Assembly (NCBI GenBank): GCA_963722905.1
Contig: CAVROT010000004.1
Location: forward strand, 310,001 to 374,000
Reading direction: 5' to 3'
From: CAVROT01 sp963722905
GTDB lineage: Bacteria > Pseudomonadota > Alphaproteobacteria > Rhodobacterales > Rhodobacteraceae
Length of the DNA stretch: 64,000 nucleotides
The position numbers and the translations under genes are program-made. The notes beneath the pieces were generated by a model. That model searched no databases. It was not told the origin of the DNA and worked only from the letters and a program-made list of their open reading frames with translations. Positions within the stretch are counted from its first letter, which is position 1, and each line of letters opens with the position of its first letter. Positions 46,854-55,859 of this stretch are shown here, one piece after another.

Positions 46854-49800
46854 TCACTTGTCGGTCTTAAGGCCCATGAGGGCCGCGGCGAAGGGATTGT
46901 CCGGGTCGATGGGCTTTTCGTAGCGGACAGTCGCCTTCGGGGCGCCGCCCTTGCCCCGCTGTGCCGAGACGGCCCTGTCCCTGTCGCCCGCCGCATGGGC
47001 GGGAGCCGGGCTGCCCTTGCCCTTGCCCTTCTGGCCGCCCTTGCCACCGCCGCGCCGCGACCGGGGGCGTTCCGGCGCATCGGCGTCCCGGTTCGGGGCG
47101 GCCCCGTCCTGCCGGCGGCGGCCGCCGGCCGTCTGGCGCTGACGGTTCCCGCCCCAGGTAAAGACATTGTACCGCTCTGTCTCGGCTTCGCCCGACGCGG
47201 AGGCCCCGGTGGCGTCGCCGCCGGCCGCGCCGTCGGACGAAGCGGCAACGACGTCACCGGCCGCCACGCCGGCTGTGTCGGCCACCGCTGCCGTCTCCCG
47301 CGCGGCGTCGGCCAGTGACACGCCGGGAGCCGGCTCGCCGGACATGGCGGGTACGCCGAGCCCCGGATCGAGGGGGATGTCGGGCGCGTCCGCAGGCGGT
47401 GCGACGGGCCCCTCGTCCGGTGCGATACCGGGCCTCTCGTCCGGAGCCGATGGCTGCGGGTCGGGGATCGGCGGCACGCCCAGTGGCAGGTCGCCCGGTG
47501 CGTCGCCCGGAGCGTCGTCCGGCTGCGGCGGCAGGTCGGGGGCCGGCGGCGGGGTCGCCGGGCCTTCGTCCGGCGTCTCTCCGGGGCGGTCGTCGGGCAC
47601 GTGGGGGGGCGCCTCGACCGGCACGTCGCCGGGTCCGCCGGGGGGAGTTTCCGGCGGCGACTGTGGCAGGGCGTCCTGCGGCTCTTCGACCGGAGCCGAT
47701 GGCGGTGCCTCGGCCGGCACGTCCCCGATGCCGCCGGGCACGCCGTCCGGAACGCCACCGGGTACACCGGCGGGGATGCCACCCGCGGCGATGACGCTGG
47801 CCCCGGCGGCATCGGGCGCGGCAACCGGGGCCGCATCTGCATCCGGTTGCGCCGCCACGCTGCTTTCGCCACCGGCGCCGACCTTGGCCGGAGTGCGCTG
47901 TCGCGCGGCGGGACGCAGCTTGGCACGCTCGCGCGTTTCGGCGCGGTAGCCGAGGCCGGTCATCAGCCCGGCGAACTGTTCGGACGTGAGGCCGGTGATC
48001 GACAGCATGTCTGCCGTCCCCTCGAACCCCGCGCGACCGTCGAGGCTGCGCAGGATATCCGCCAGACGCTCCAGCATGTCGATTCGGATCGCGCGCTCGC
48101 CAGCCGGCCGGTAGCCCGACATGAGGTAGGTGCCGGGCGGCGCGGCGGGATCGACCGGAACCGTCACGTGGCCGGGCGGCGGGCTTTCGGGAAAGTCGTC
48201 CAGACCCTGCGCGAGCGACCACAGGACCAGCCGCAACCGGGTCGGGGCGGGCTTGAGCAGCGCCGGCAGGAACACGGTGTACTGGCCGAACCGCACCCCG
48301 TGGCGGCGAAGCGCACCGCGCGCGTCCTGGTCCAGCTCCTTGACCTCCTGCGAAACGGCATCCCGCGCGATCAGGCCCAGCCCCTCGATCAGACGGAATG
48401 CGAAGCCCCGCGCGAGGCCAGACAACCCCTCGTCGCGCTGCATCGCCACCAGTGGCTCCAGCTGTGCCGCGACGCGCCGGTCGACGAAGTGCTGGAGCCG
48501 GCGCTGAACCTTCTGCAGCACCTCAGGCCCCGCCTCTTCGTCAACGAAGACGTCGATGCCGGGGCGCATCGGCTCGGACCCGCGCACCAGTTTGCCCAGC
48601 GCCTGCTCGCCCCACATGAGGCCGCCCTGTTCGGTGATGTCGATCTCGGTATCGGGGGCATTATAGAACCGGTCGGCCCGCAGGTGGAAATGCGGCCGCA
48701 ATGCCGCCACCGACGCCTGCCGGAGCGTGCGCGCCTCGTCGGGGTTGGCGCTGGCGTCCTGGCGGAAGCGGAACCCGTCCAGCCGCCCGACGAACTGCCC
48801 CTCGACATGCACTTCGCCCTGATCGGTCAATTCGGCCACGAGAGCCTCCTTCTGCTTCAACCGGCGCAGCAGCACGGACGTGCGCCGGTCGACGAAACGT
48901 TGCGTCAGCGCGCCGTGCAGCGCATCCGACAATCTGTCCTCGACCGCGCGGGTCTCCTCACGCCACCGCGCGGGATCGTCCAGCCAGCCCTGTCTCTGCG
49001 CCACATAGGTCCACGTGCGGACATAGGCGAGGCGTTTGGACAACGCATCGATGTCGCCGTCGGTTCGATCGATCCGCGCGACCTGACGCGACATCCAGTC
49101 GTCCGGCACACGGCCCAACTCATGAAGGAACCCGAAGATCCGTTCGAGCATACCGGCATGTTCGCCGCCGCTTATACCACGGAAATCCGGAATTCGGCAG
49201 ACGTCCCACAGCAGCCGGACCGCCGGCGCGTCCCGGCACCGATCGCGCACGTCGGGTGCCTCGGACAGCGCCTTGACGGCGGCGAGGTCGTCGGACTCGC
49301 GGACCCGCGTCAGCAGCGGGTCGTCCGTCGGCCGCTCCAGCGACGCGATCAGCGCCGCGGTGCTGCCGAACTCCAGCCGCGCATTGCGCCATTGCAGCTT
49401 GCGCACGGGCGGTAGGGCATGATCGGTGACCGCGCGCGCCGTCTCGTCGTCCAGCGCCGGCGCCTCGCCGGTGGTGCCGAAGGTGCCGTCGGCGGTATAG
49501 CGCCCCGCCCGCCCCGCGATCTGCGATATCTCGCCCGGCGTCAGCCCGCGCATCCGCCGCCCGTCGAATTTCGACAGCGCCGAGAAGGCGACGTGGTCGA
49601 TGTCGAGGTTCAGGCCCATGCCTATGGCGTCGGTCGCGACCAGGAAATCCACGTCCCCGTTCTGGTAGAGGTCCACCTGAGCGTTACGGGTGCGGGGGCT
49701 GAGCGCACCCATCACCACGGCCGCCCCGCCCTTCTGGCGACGTATGAGTTCGGCGATGGCATAGACGTTCTCGACCGAGAAGCCGACGATGGCGCTGCGG

Positions 49801-50294
49801 GGCCGCATCCGGCTGATCTTCTTCTGGCCGGTATGGGTCAGGGTGGAGAATCGTTCGCGCCGCATGAACTGCGCCTCGGGCACCAGCCGCGCGATGGCGC
49901 TGCGCATGGTGTCGGCCCCGAGGAAGAGGGTCTCGTGCGTGCCGCGCGCCCGCAGCAGCCGGTCGGTGAAGACATGTCCGCGCCCCGGGTCGGCACAAAG
50001 CTGGATCTCGTCCACCGCGAGGAAGTCGGCGCCCATCCCCTCTGGCATCGCCTCGACCGTGCAGATCCAGTAGCACGCCCGCTCGGGGACGATCCGTTCC
50101 TCGCCCGTCACCAGCGCCGCTACGGACGGACCCCGGACGGCGACGATGCGGTCGTAGACCTCTCGCGCCAGCAGCCGCAGCGGCAGGCCGATGATGCCGG
50201 TGCGATGCGCCAACATCCGTTCGATGGCATAGTGCGTCTTGCCGGTGTTGGTCGGGCCAAGGACCGCGACGATCCGGCCGTTCGTCAGCGCCAT
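46854..50294 (-). CDS. SUV3-like DEAD/DEAH-related RNA helicase
   Basis: A 1,146-residue helicase related to mitochondrial SUV3 (SUPV3L1). The N-terminus has Walker A LGPTNTGKTHYA, GLPLRLLAREVYDR, VTGEE, the DEIQL motif in place of DEAD, VFTDRLLRARG, and the C-domain motifs VATDAIGMGLNLDID and QIAGRAGRY. A helical region and a SUV3 C-terminal part follow to about 800. Residues 800-1040 are Pro/Asp/Gly/Ala-rich low complexity, and 1055-1110 are a Lys/Arg/Gly-rich tail likely to bind RNA. In mitochondria the enzyme works with an exoribonuclease in RNA turnover; a bacterial role in RNA decay is inferred. First gene of the S4-fdxA-carD operon. Confidence 0.88.
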   Translation of the reverse strand: MALTNGRIVAVLGPTNTGKTHYAIERMLAHRTGIIGLPLRLLAREVYDRIVAVRGPSVAALVTGEERIVPERACYWICTVEAMPEGMGADFLAVDEIQLCADPGRGHVFTDRLLRARGTHETLFLGADTMRSAIARLVPEAQFMRRERFSTLTHTGQKKISRMRPRSAIVGFSVENVYAIAELIRRQKGGAAVVMGALSPRTRNAQVDLYQNGDVDFLVATDAIGMGLNLDIDHVAFSALSKFDGRRMRGLTPGEISQIAGRAGRYTADGTFGTTGEAPALDDETARAVTDHALPPVRKLQWRNARLEFGSTAALIASLERPTDDPLLTRVRESDDLAAVKALSEAPDVRDRCRDAPAVRLLWDVCRIPDFRGISGGEHAGMLERIFGFLHELGRVPDDWMSRQVARIDRTDGDIDALSKRLAYVRTWTYVAQRQGWLDDPARWREETRAVEDRLSDALHGALTQRFVDRRTSVLLRRLKQKEALVAELTDQGEVHVEGQFVGRLDGFRFRQDASANPDEARTLRQASVAALRPHFHLRADRFYNAPDTEIDITEQGGLMWGEQALGKLVRGSEPMRPGIDVFVDEEAGPEVLQKVQRRLQHFVDRRVAAQLEPLVAMQRDEGLSGLARGFAFRLIEGLGLIARDAVSQEVKELDQDARGALRRHGVRFGQYTVFLPALLKPAPTRLRLVLWSLAQGLDDFPESPPPGHVTVPVDPAAPPGTYLMSGYRPAGERAIRIDMLERLADILRSLDGRAGFEGTADMLSITGLTSEQFAGLMTGLGYRAETRERAKLRPAARQRTPAKVGAGGESSVAAQPDADAAPVAAPDAAGASVIAAGGIPAGVPGGVPDGVPGGIGDVPAEAPPSAPVEEPQDALPQSPPETPPGGPGDVPVEAPPHVPDDRPGETPDEGPATPPPAPDLPPQPDDAPGDAPGDLPLGVPPIPDPQPSAPDERPGIAPDEGPVAPPADAPDIPLDPGLGVPAMSGEPAPGVSLADAARETAAVADTAGVAAGDVVAASSDGAAGGDATGASASGEAETERYNVFTWGGNRQRQTAGGRRRQDGAAPNRDADAPERPRSRRGGGKGGQKGKGKGSPAPAHAAGDRDRAVSAQRGKGGAPKATVRYEKPIDPDNPFAAALMGLKTDK

Positions 50295-50366
50295 GCCGCC
50301 CCGCCCTCCGGTCAGATCGCGAGGATGCGGAGACCGGCGCGCCGGCGCAACCCCGAAGCGCCGCTC

Positions 50367-50927
50367 TCAGAGCGTGACGCCGCGCAACAGCAGATCCAGC
50401 CGCGCCACCGAATCCCGCAACTGGGGCTGCGCGGGGTAAAGCGTCTCGACCTCGCGCCAGGCCTTCAGGGCGGCCGCAGTATAGCCCAGTTCTTCCAGGA
50501 TGGTGGCGACCCCTGTGAGCGCGCCGAAATGGCGCGGCTCCAGCGCCAGGCAGCGTTCCAGGGCGTTCATCGCCTGGCCCATGTCGCGCCGTTCGTAATG
50601 GGCGGTCGCCCGCGTGTTCCAGCCTTCCGCAAAGTCCGGGGCATGGTCGGTCAGCGCCGTGAGATGGCCGATGGCAACCTCGGGCTCGGAGTCGGTGATG
50701 GCCGCGCGACCGCGCTGGAGCAGCAGGTCCATGGCGGGCGATCCGCTTTGCGACAGGGCGCGGGCGATGTTCCCGGCGATGGCCGGCGCGGCCTCGGCGT
50801 CGGCGGTGGCAAGCGCGGCGTAGAGCGCGTCCATGTCGGCGTCCTGCGCAGTGGCGGCCGCGGGGGCGGCAACCAGCAGCAGTGACGTGACGGCCGATTT
50901 GAGGATGGTGGCGTATTGCGTCATCAT
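50367..50927 (-). CDS. Secreted TPR-repeat protein
   Basis: A 186-residue protein with a signal peptide (SLLLVAAPAAATAQ) and at least three TPR helices: GWNTRATAHYERRDMGQAMNALERCLALEP, FGALTGVATILEELGYTAAALKAW. TPR proteins scaffold complexes; this one should be periplasmic. The start is one of two adjacent ATGs (50927 or 50924). The helicase gene downstream is 72 bp away; SCP2 is divergent. Confidence 0.75.
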   Translation of the reverse strand: MMTQYATILKSAVTSLLLVAAPAAATAQDADMDALYAALATADAEAAPAIAGNIARALSQSGSPAMDLLLQRGRAAITDSEPEVAIGHLTALTDHAPDFAEGWNTRATAHYERRDMGQAMNALERCLALEPRHFGALTGVATILEELGYTAAALKAWREVETLYPAQPQLRDSVARLDLLLRGVTL

Positions 50928-50994
50928 GACCGGCAACATAACGCGGCGGCGCAGGCCCGCACCAGCCCGCGCGATCACAATGACAGGAACCGAC

Positions 50995-51282
50995 ATGAGC
51001 GCCATAATCGACACTGCCGTTGCCGAGCTGAACGCCAAGCTGGGCGGATCCTTCGACGGATCGGCCAAGTTCGTCATCGAGGACGAGGGCAGCGTCGTCA
51101 TGGACCAGTCCGGCGCCCGGGCCGGCGACGATCCGACCGAGGTCACGATGACGGCCGACGCCGAGACCTTCCGCGAGATCCTCGACGGCGATCTCAATCC
51201 GACCTCGGCGTTCATGTCGGGGCGGCTGAAGGTCGACGGCGACATGGGGCAGGCGATGAAGCTTGCAGCGGTGCTGGGCTAG
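50995..51282 (+). CDS. SCP2 sterol-binding domain protein
   Basis: A 95-residue single SCP2 domain, similar in length to free bacterial SCP-2 proteins. Visible features are a helix LNAKLGGSFDGSAKFVIEDEGSV and the lipid-tunnel strands, ending in GRLKVDGDMGQAMKLAAVLG. Such proteins bind fatty acyl or sterol-like ligands. AGGAA five bases upstream of the ATG at 50995 supports the start. The hydrolase gene follows after 10 bp. Confidence 0.85.
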   Translation: MSAIIDTAVAELNAKLGGSFDGSAKFVIEDEGSVVMDQSGARAGDDPTEVTMTADAETFREILDGDLNPTSAFMSGRLKVDGDMGQAMKLAAVLG

Positions 51283-51292
51283 GGACGCGCCG

Positions 51293-52279
51293 ATGACGGC
51301 AGGGGGCGCGACGGCGGGGGCGCACGAGGCGGCGCCGCTGTTCGAGGACGTGGCCGACGGCCCGCCGGGCGGCCGCGCCCTCTGGATCGCGGCGGCGGAC
51401 GGGCTGCGGCTGCGCGCCGGGCACTGGCCCGCCGCGATGGCGTCGGGGCGCGGCACCGTCCTGCTTTTCACCGGCCGGACCGAATATATCGAGAAGTACG
51501 GCCCTACAGCCGCCGCGTTCGCGCATCAGGGCCTGCACACGCTGACCGTGGACTGGCGCGGCCAGGGACTGTCGGCGCGCATGACCGACGACCGGCTGAG
51601 CGGGCACGTCGCGCGCTTCGTCGACTACCAGCTGGACGTGGCGGCCATGATCGCATTGGCCGAGGAGATGGATTTGCCGCGGCCGTGGTTCCTGCTGGCC
51701 CATTCGATGGGCGGCGCCATCGGTCTGCGGGCGCTGATGGACGGGCTGCCGGTAGAGCGCGCGGCGTTCTCGGCGCCGATGTGGGGGATCGGAATATCGC
51801 CGACGCTGCGCCCGGTGGCCTGGTCCGTCGCCTGGGCGGCCGAGCATCTGGGCGCCGACCACCTCTACGCCCCCGGCACGGCCAAGTCGGCCTATCCCGA
51901 GGCGACGGCCTTCGACGCCAACCTGCTGACCGCGGACCGCGAACGCTACGACTGGATGGCGCGCCAGACCCGCCTGCACCCCGACCTGGCGCTTGGCGGC
52001 CCCTCCCTGCGCTGGCTGGGCGAGGCCCTGCGCGACTGCCGCGACCTCGCCCCCCGCCCCTCGCCCGACATACCCACGCTGACGATCCTCGGCAGCGAGG
52101 AGAAGATCGTCGACCCCGCCGCCGTCCAAGCCCGCATGACCACCTGGCCCGGCGGAGCGCTGAAGATCGCCGAGGGCGGCCGCCACGAGGTGCTGATGGA
52201 GGTCCCGGCGCTGAGGGAGACGGCGTACGGCCACTATTCAGGTCACTTCATGTTGGGGGTAGACTCGAGAGGGACTTGA
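51293..52279 (+). CDS. pldB: Alpha/beta hydrolase, lysophospholipase L2-like
   Basis: A 328-residue serine hydrolase. It has VLLFTGRTEYIEKYGP, VDWRGQGLS, the nucleophile elbow LAHSMGGAIGL, and the catalytic-His segment EGGRHEVLMEVPALRE near residue 295. The predicted role is removal of an acyl chain from lysophospholipids. The last dozen residues after GHF do not resemble the family and end just where GC-poorer sequence begins, suggesting the natural C-terminus was replaced at an island boundary. It follows the SCP2 gene by 10 bp, a lipid-related pair. Confidence 0.8.
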   Translation: MTAGGATAGAHEAAPLFEDVADGPPGGRALWIAAADGLRLRAGHWPAAMASGRGTVLLFTGRTEYIEKYGPTAAAFAHQGLHTLTVDWRGQGLSARMTDDRLSGHVARFVDYQLDVAAMIALAEEMDLPRPWFLLAHSMGGAIGLRALMDGLPVERAAFSAPMWGIGISPTLRPVAWSVAWAAEHLGADHLYAPGTAKSAYPEATAFDANLLTADRERYDWMARQTRLHPDLALGGPSLRWLGEALRDCRDLAPRPSPDIPTLTILGSEEKIVDPAAVQARMTTWPGGALKIAEGGRHEVLMEVPALRETAYGHYSGHFMLGVDSRGT

Positions 52280-52280
52280 G

Positions 52281-52319
52281 GGCGAATGGCCATTACGCGG
52301 GACGGAGCGGGCATTCGCC
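52281..52319. other. 8-bp inverted repeat past the hydrolase gene
   Basis: GGCGAATG (52281-52288) and CATTCGCC (52312-52319) form an inverted repeat with 23 bases between. It begins right after the hydrolase stop. No T-run follows, so terminator function is doubtful; it marks the start of the accessory region. Confidence 0.4.
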
Positions 52320-52396
52320 AAGTTTCCTCGAAGGTCTGCTTGTTTTCTAAAGGGTACACTTGCGGCGCTGTTCCTCCTCCGTTCAATCGGTGATGT

Positions 52397-52972
52397 CTAA
52401 CGGGTTGAGAAGATACCGAGGTGGCTCATCACGGCTGCCTTGTCGGCGGGACATTTATCTTGGCTTGCCTTGTCGGCAGCTTCGATCCGCAGGTCAGACA
52501 GGGTGAACGCTACTGTTCCGCGCGTCAGGGACGTGACCAGCGCAGGATCAAGTGCGTCCGTGGACCAGTCGCCTCCGAGCAACGCCTCGTAGTGGCGCAC
52601 CGTCAGGTCGAGGATGCGGTCGCGCCCGGCGCCATCGTCCATCTTGTGCCAGGTGCCGTGGACGTGGACTGCGGCGTAGTTCCAGGTCGGCACGTCGGGT
52701 TCTGCGACATAGACCGTCGGCGAGATGTACGCGTCCGGTCCCCGAAAAACTGCGAGAACCCGCGCACCATCCGCGATCCGTCTCCAGTGGGGGTTCGGAC
52801 GGGCGAGGTGGCCGATCATCCGGTCCGGCGCATCTGGGTCGAACAGGATTGGGCAGTGCGTCGCCTCGAGACCGTCGGGGCCGGTGCTGACCAGCGCCGC
52901 AAGGCCATGCCGGGCGACGTGGTCGCGGGTCGCGTCGAGATCGTCGAACGCGAAGTGGGTCGAGGTGTACAT
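52397..52972 (-). CDS. FMN-binding negative regulator, PaiB family
   Basis: A 191-residue split-barrel flavoprotein of the PaiB/FMN_bind_2 family: MYTSTHFAFDD at the start, THCPILFDPD, GHLARPNPHWRRI, VLAVFRGPDAYISPTVY and TWNYAAVHVHG. PaiB represses sporulation and protease genes in Bacillus; in other bacteria the role is unclear. It is divergent from the amidase gene with only 68 bp between, sharing its promoter region and the inverted repeat at 53004-53031. Confidence 0.88.
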   Translation of the reverse strand: MYTSTHFAFDDLDATRDHVARHGLAALVSTGPDGLEATHCPILFDPDAPDRMIGHLARPNPHWRRIADGARVLAVFRGPDAYISPTVYVAEPDVPTWNYAAVHVHGTWHKMDDGAGRDRILDLTVRHYEALLGGDWSTDALDPALVTSLTRGTVAFTLSDLRIEAADKASQDKCPADKAAVMSHLGIFSTR

Positions 52973-53003
52973 TCGGGCGCTCCATTGACTTCTCGGCGCA
53001 CAC

Positions 53004-53031
53004 TGACTTTTCATGACAAAAGTACAAGTCA
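53004..53031. promoter_or_regulatory. Putative operator before the amidase gene
   Basis: TGACTT and AAGTCA flank a 16-base centre that itself contains CTTTT-CATGAC-AAAAG. The repeat abuts the AGGAGG of the amidase gene. Its ATGA-x-AAAGTAC core recurs in the repeat at 55831-55848 before the second operon, suggesting one regulator, probably the GntR protein encoded between them. Confidence 0.5.
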
Positions 53032-53040
53032 GGAGGCGTG

Positions 53041-54492
53041 ATGGACGTGCTGCGCGAGATGGATGGGATTGATATTGGGACAGCCGTTCGGCAGGGAGAG
53101 ATGGCGGCCGAGGACGTCCTGAGCGCGACGTGGGAAGCGATCGACAGGCTGAATCCGACGCTCAACGCCGTGACCGGCGACATGCGGGAGATCGCGCATC
53201 GGGACATCGCTCGTGGCCTGCCGAACGGCCCCTTCATGGGCGTGCCGATCGTGTTGAAGGACGAATATCTCTTCACCGATGGCTTCCCGTGCGACTTCGC
53301 GTCGGAACTTGGTCGAGGGACTGCGTTGCCGGCAGACTTCGAGTCGACCCTGATCGCCCGCTACCGGAAAGCCGGCCTCGTCCTTGCCGCCAAGACGAAC
53401 TTGCCCGAGTTCGGTGCGTCCGTGACCACCGAGCCGCGTGCGACTGGGGTCACGCGTAACCCGTGGAACCTTGATCATACCGTGGGGGGGTCGTCGGGCG
53501 GATCGGCGGCTGCGGTCGCGGCGGGCATCGTGCCGGTCGCCTATGCCAACGACGGTGCCGGCTCGATCCGGATCCCCGCCTCGTGCTGCGGAGTATTCGG
53601 CCTGAAGCCGACGCGCGGCCGTGTGCCCACCGGCCCGATGGACGGCGAGTACTGGAACGGTCTGGTCATCCAGCACGCGGTTAGCCGGAGCGTACGGGAT
53701 AGCGCGGCATTGCTGGATGCGTCCCAAGGCTGGGAAGCCGGCAGTCTCTATGCTGCTCCGCTGGTGGAGCGCCCCTATCTCGAGGAGGTGGGACGGGCGC
53801 CTGGACGCCTGCGGATCGGCGTGGCGACGGAGGCGCCGAACGGCCTTCCGGTAGCTGCCGCCTGCGTCAGAGCCGTCGAGGAGGCGATCACTCTCCTTAC
53901 GGGCCTCGGCCACGAGGTCGAGCTGGGGACGCCCGAACACGATGCTTCCGGTATGATGGATGGCGTGCGCGAACTCCTTGCCTTGCATCTTGCAGCGGGT
54001 ATCGAACAATTGAGCATGCTGCACGGCAGAGAGGCGGGCCCGCACAATGTCGAGGCCGCGCATTGGGAGCTCGCACGGCGCGCTCGCGAGATGCCCGCGA
54101 CACGGTTTCTGGAGGTCCTCGAACTCTTCGGCGCAACCGCGCGCCGAGCCGCTTCGTTCTTCGATACGTTCGATCTGTGGTTGACCCCGACGCTCGCCAC
54201 GCCGCCACCGCGACATGGTCACGTCACGACCGACGACCCGGATGCGGATCGCTACGTCGAACGAGCCCTCGGCCTTATTCCCTTCATGCCTCTCGCCAAT
54301 GTCACGGGATCTCCGGCGATGTCGGTTCCGCTGCACATGTCCGACGACGGCCTGCCCATCGGTATCCACTTCATGGCGGGGTTTGGGCGCGAGGACCTGT
54401 TGTTCCGGTTGGCCGGCCAACTGGAGCAGGCGGCGCCGTGGCGGAACCGCCACCCTCCCCATTCGATCTGGACGATGGCGACCGCGCGATGA
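53041..54492 (+). CDS. Amidase (amidase signature family)
   Basis: A 483-residue amide hydrolase. The Ser-cisSer-Lys machinery is visible: Lys73 in PIVLKDEY, the GGSSGGSAAA loop at 149-157 and the nucleophile candidate Ser175 in DGAGSIRIPAS. AGGAGG four bases before the ATG marks the start (a GTG three bases earlier is in frame). Substrate unknown; family members hydrolyse aryl, aliphatic or urea-like amides. The stop overlaps the start of a cupin gene (ATGA), so the two products are made together. Confidence 0.93.
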   Translation: MDVLREMDGIDIGTAVRQGEMAAEDVLSATWEAIDRLNPTLNAVTGDMREIAHRDIARGLPNGPFMGVPIVLKDEYLFTDGFPCDFASELGRGTALPADFESTLIARYRKAGLVLAAKTNLPEFGASVTTEPRATGVTRNPWNLDHTVGGSSGGSAAAVAAGIVPVAYANDGAGSIRIPASCCGVFGLKPTRGRVPTGPMDGEYWNGLVIQHAVSRSVRDSAALLDASQGWEAGSLYAAPLVERPYLEEVGRAPGRLRIGVATEAPNGLPVAAACVRAVEEAITLLTGLGHEVELGTPEHDASGMMDGVRELLALHLAAGIEQLSMLHGREAGPHNVEAAHWELARRAREMPATRFLEVLELFGATARRAASFFDTFDLWLTPTLATPPPRHGHVTTDDPDADRYVERALGLIPFMPLANVTGSPAMSVPLHMSDDGLPIGIHFMAGFGREDLLFRLAGQLEQAAPWRNRHPPHSIWTMATAR

Positions 54493-54851
54493 CATCGCCG
54501 GTCGAGCGCCTCGATCCGGCGGCGCCCCTCTCTGCAATCGGCCTGTCCTTCCCCGAGGCAGTGGTCGAAGGCGACCCGCAAGAAGCGGCGACGGTCTTTC
54601 ACGAGATGGTTGCAGGCGCGGCGACCGCAGGGCTTTGGGAGTCGGAGGCGGGCATCGTGCGGTTCGACCCCTATCCCATCGACGAGCTCTGCATCGTCGT
54701 CGCGGGTCGCGTCACGTTGCGCGCCGACGGGGGGGGCGAGGAGACGTTCGGTCCAAGCGACCTGTTCATCGTCCGGCAATCGTTCCGGGGGCTCTGGATC
54801 ATGCCGGAGGCGTTCCGGAAGTTCTACGTAGAGTTGCGCGCGTCCGCTTAG
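54489..54851 (+). CDS. Small cupin-domain protein (DUF861/cupin_3)
   Basis: A 120-residue one-domain cupin. Recognisable motifs are FDPYPIDELCIVVAGRVTL and FGPSDLFIVRQSFRGLWIMPEAFRKFYV, the DUF861 pattern found in ethanolamine (EutQ) and ureidoglycine enzymes. Only some metal-ligand positions are present, so catalysis is uncertain. It could sense or isomerise an intermediate of the amide pathway. The end overlaps the stop of the convergent GntR gene. Confidence 0.8.
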   Translation: MTSPVERLDPAAPLSAIGLSFPEAVVEGDPQEAATVFHEMVAGAATAGLWESEAGIVRFDPYPIDELCIVVAGRVTLRADGGGEETFGPSDLFIVRQSFRGLWIMPEAFRKFYVELRASA

Positions 54852-55760
54852 GGCTCCGAGCCGGCAAAGGCCGGTCGGATCGCAAGCGCCGCGCCGATGT
54901 GCGCTTCCATCAGTCGCGCAGCCTCCTCGCGGTTGCCGTTGAGAAGGGCGTCGACGATCCCGAGGTGCTCGCGACAGGAACTCGATCACGAGGTCCAGAT
55001 GGACGGTCGCGCGATACTCGAGCAGCCGGCGCAACCGGCTGTGTCTCTCGACGACATCGATGACGTGTCCATTGCCCGAAAGGCGCGCGAGGAGTTCGTG
55101 AAAGCGTGCATTGGCATCGAAGATGTCCCGAGCCTCGAGCGCATCGCCAAGTCGAATGGAGCGGATCATCCGTTCCTGCTCCGCACGTGCCCCGTTCAGG
55201 GCATCGCGATCGACGGCATATCCGGGCATCCGGAGGATCGCCGGCTCGATCATGAGACGGAACCGGTAGCTTTCCTCGTCGGCGGCCGGCGTGGTCAGGA
55301 GCTCGGTAAGCTCCCAGCCGTATCCGGCACGCTGACGGACGATCCTCTCCTCCGCCAGTCGAACCATCGCAGAGCGTACGACGTCGCGGTCGGCTTCCAG
55401 CAGCCGTTGCAGCGAGGCCTCGCTGAATGGGGAGCGGAACTCCCCGGCGAACGCCTTCTCGAGAAACGCGGCGTAGGCGGCCCGGACAGCCTCGGTCTTG
55501 TCGAACGTGCCGGGATCGGTGGCATCGACCGCAGGCCGGATCTCGGATGCATCGGCTTCCAGGAAATAGCCGCGGTTGGCTTCGTGGCGTACGAACCCCT
55601 GCTCGACCAGCAGATCGAGGGCCCGGCGGACGGGCGTCCGCGAGACGCCGAACTCGTCTGCCAAGCGGCTCTCTCTGAGCGGCGCGCCTGCCTTCAGCCG
55701 CGCACCGCGCGCGTACCCGAGAACCTGTGCAGACAGGCTTTGCTGGAGGCTCGTCGCCAT
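54848..55760 (-). pseudogene. GntR family regulator (FadR/FCD type), one frameshift
   Basis: The product would be about 303 residues: an N-terminal winged helix (ESRLADEFGVSRTPVRRALDLL), a second segment with LQRLLEADRDVVRSAMVRLAEE, and an FCD ligand-binding domain (FRLMIEPAILRMPGY, ANARFHELLARLSGNGHVIDV). Near 54970-54975 the frame breaks after EFLSR; the correct ending EHLGIVDALLNGNREEAARLMEAH continues in another frame to a TAA at 54848-54850. The break is two bases deleted or one inserted. It lies in the last FCD helix, so DNA binding could survive. As the only regulator here it should control the flanking operons. Confidence 0.85.
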
Positions 55761-55830
55761 ATCGCCTTGTGCCCGAGCAGCATTGCCCAGGCAACGGCCC
55801 GAAAACCCTTGTACGGCGTTTTTTGTATTT

Positions 55831-55848
55831 GTAGTATGAAAGTACTAC
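55831..55848. promoter_or_regulatory. Palindromic operator candidate before the hydrolase-transporter operon
   Basis: GTAGTA-TGAAAG-TACTAC is a perfect six-base inverted repeat, two bases before the Shine-Dalgarno GGAGGG and about 70 bp from the divergent gntR start. It fits a GntR/FadR-type site (half-site containing GTA/TAC). The AAAGTAC core matches the element before the amidase gene. Confidence 0.6.
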
Positions 55849-55859
55849 TTGGAGGGAAA

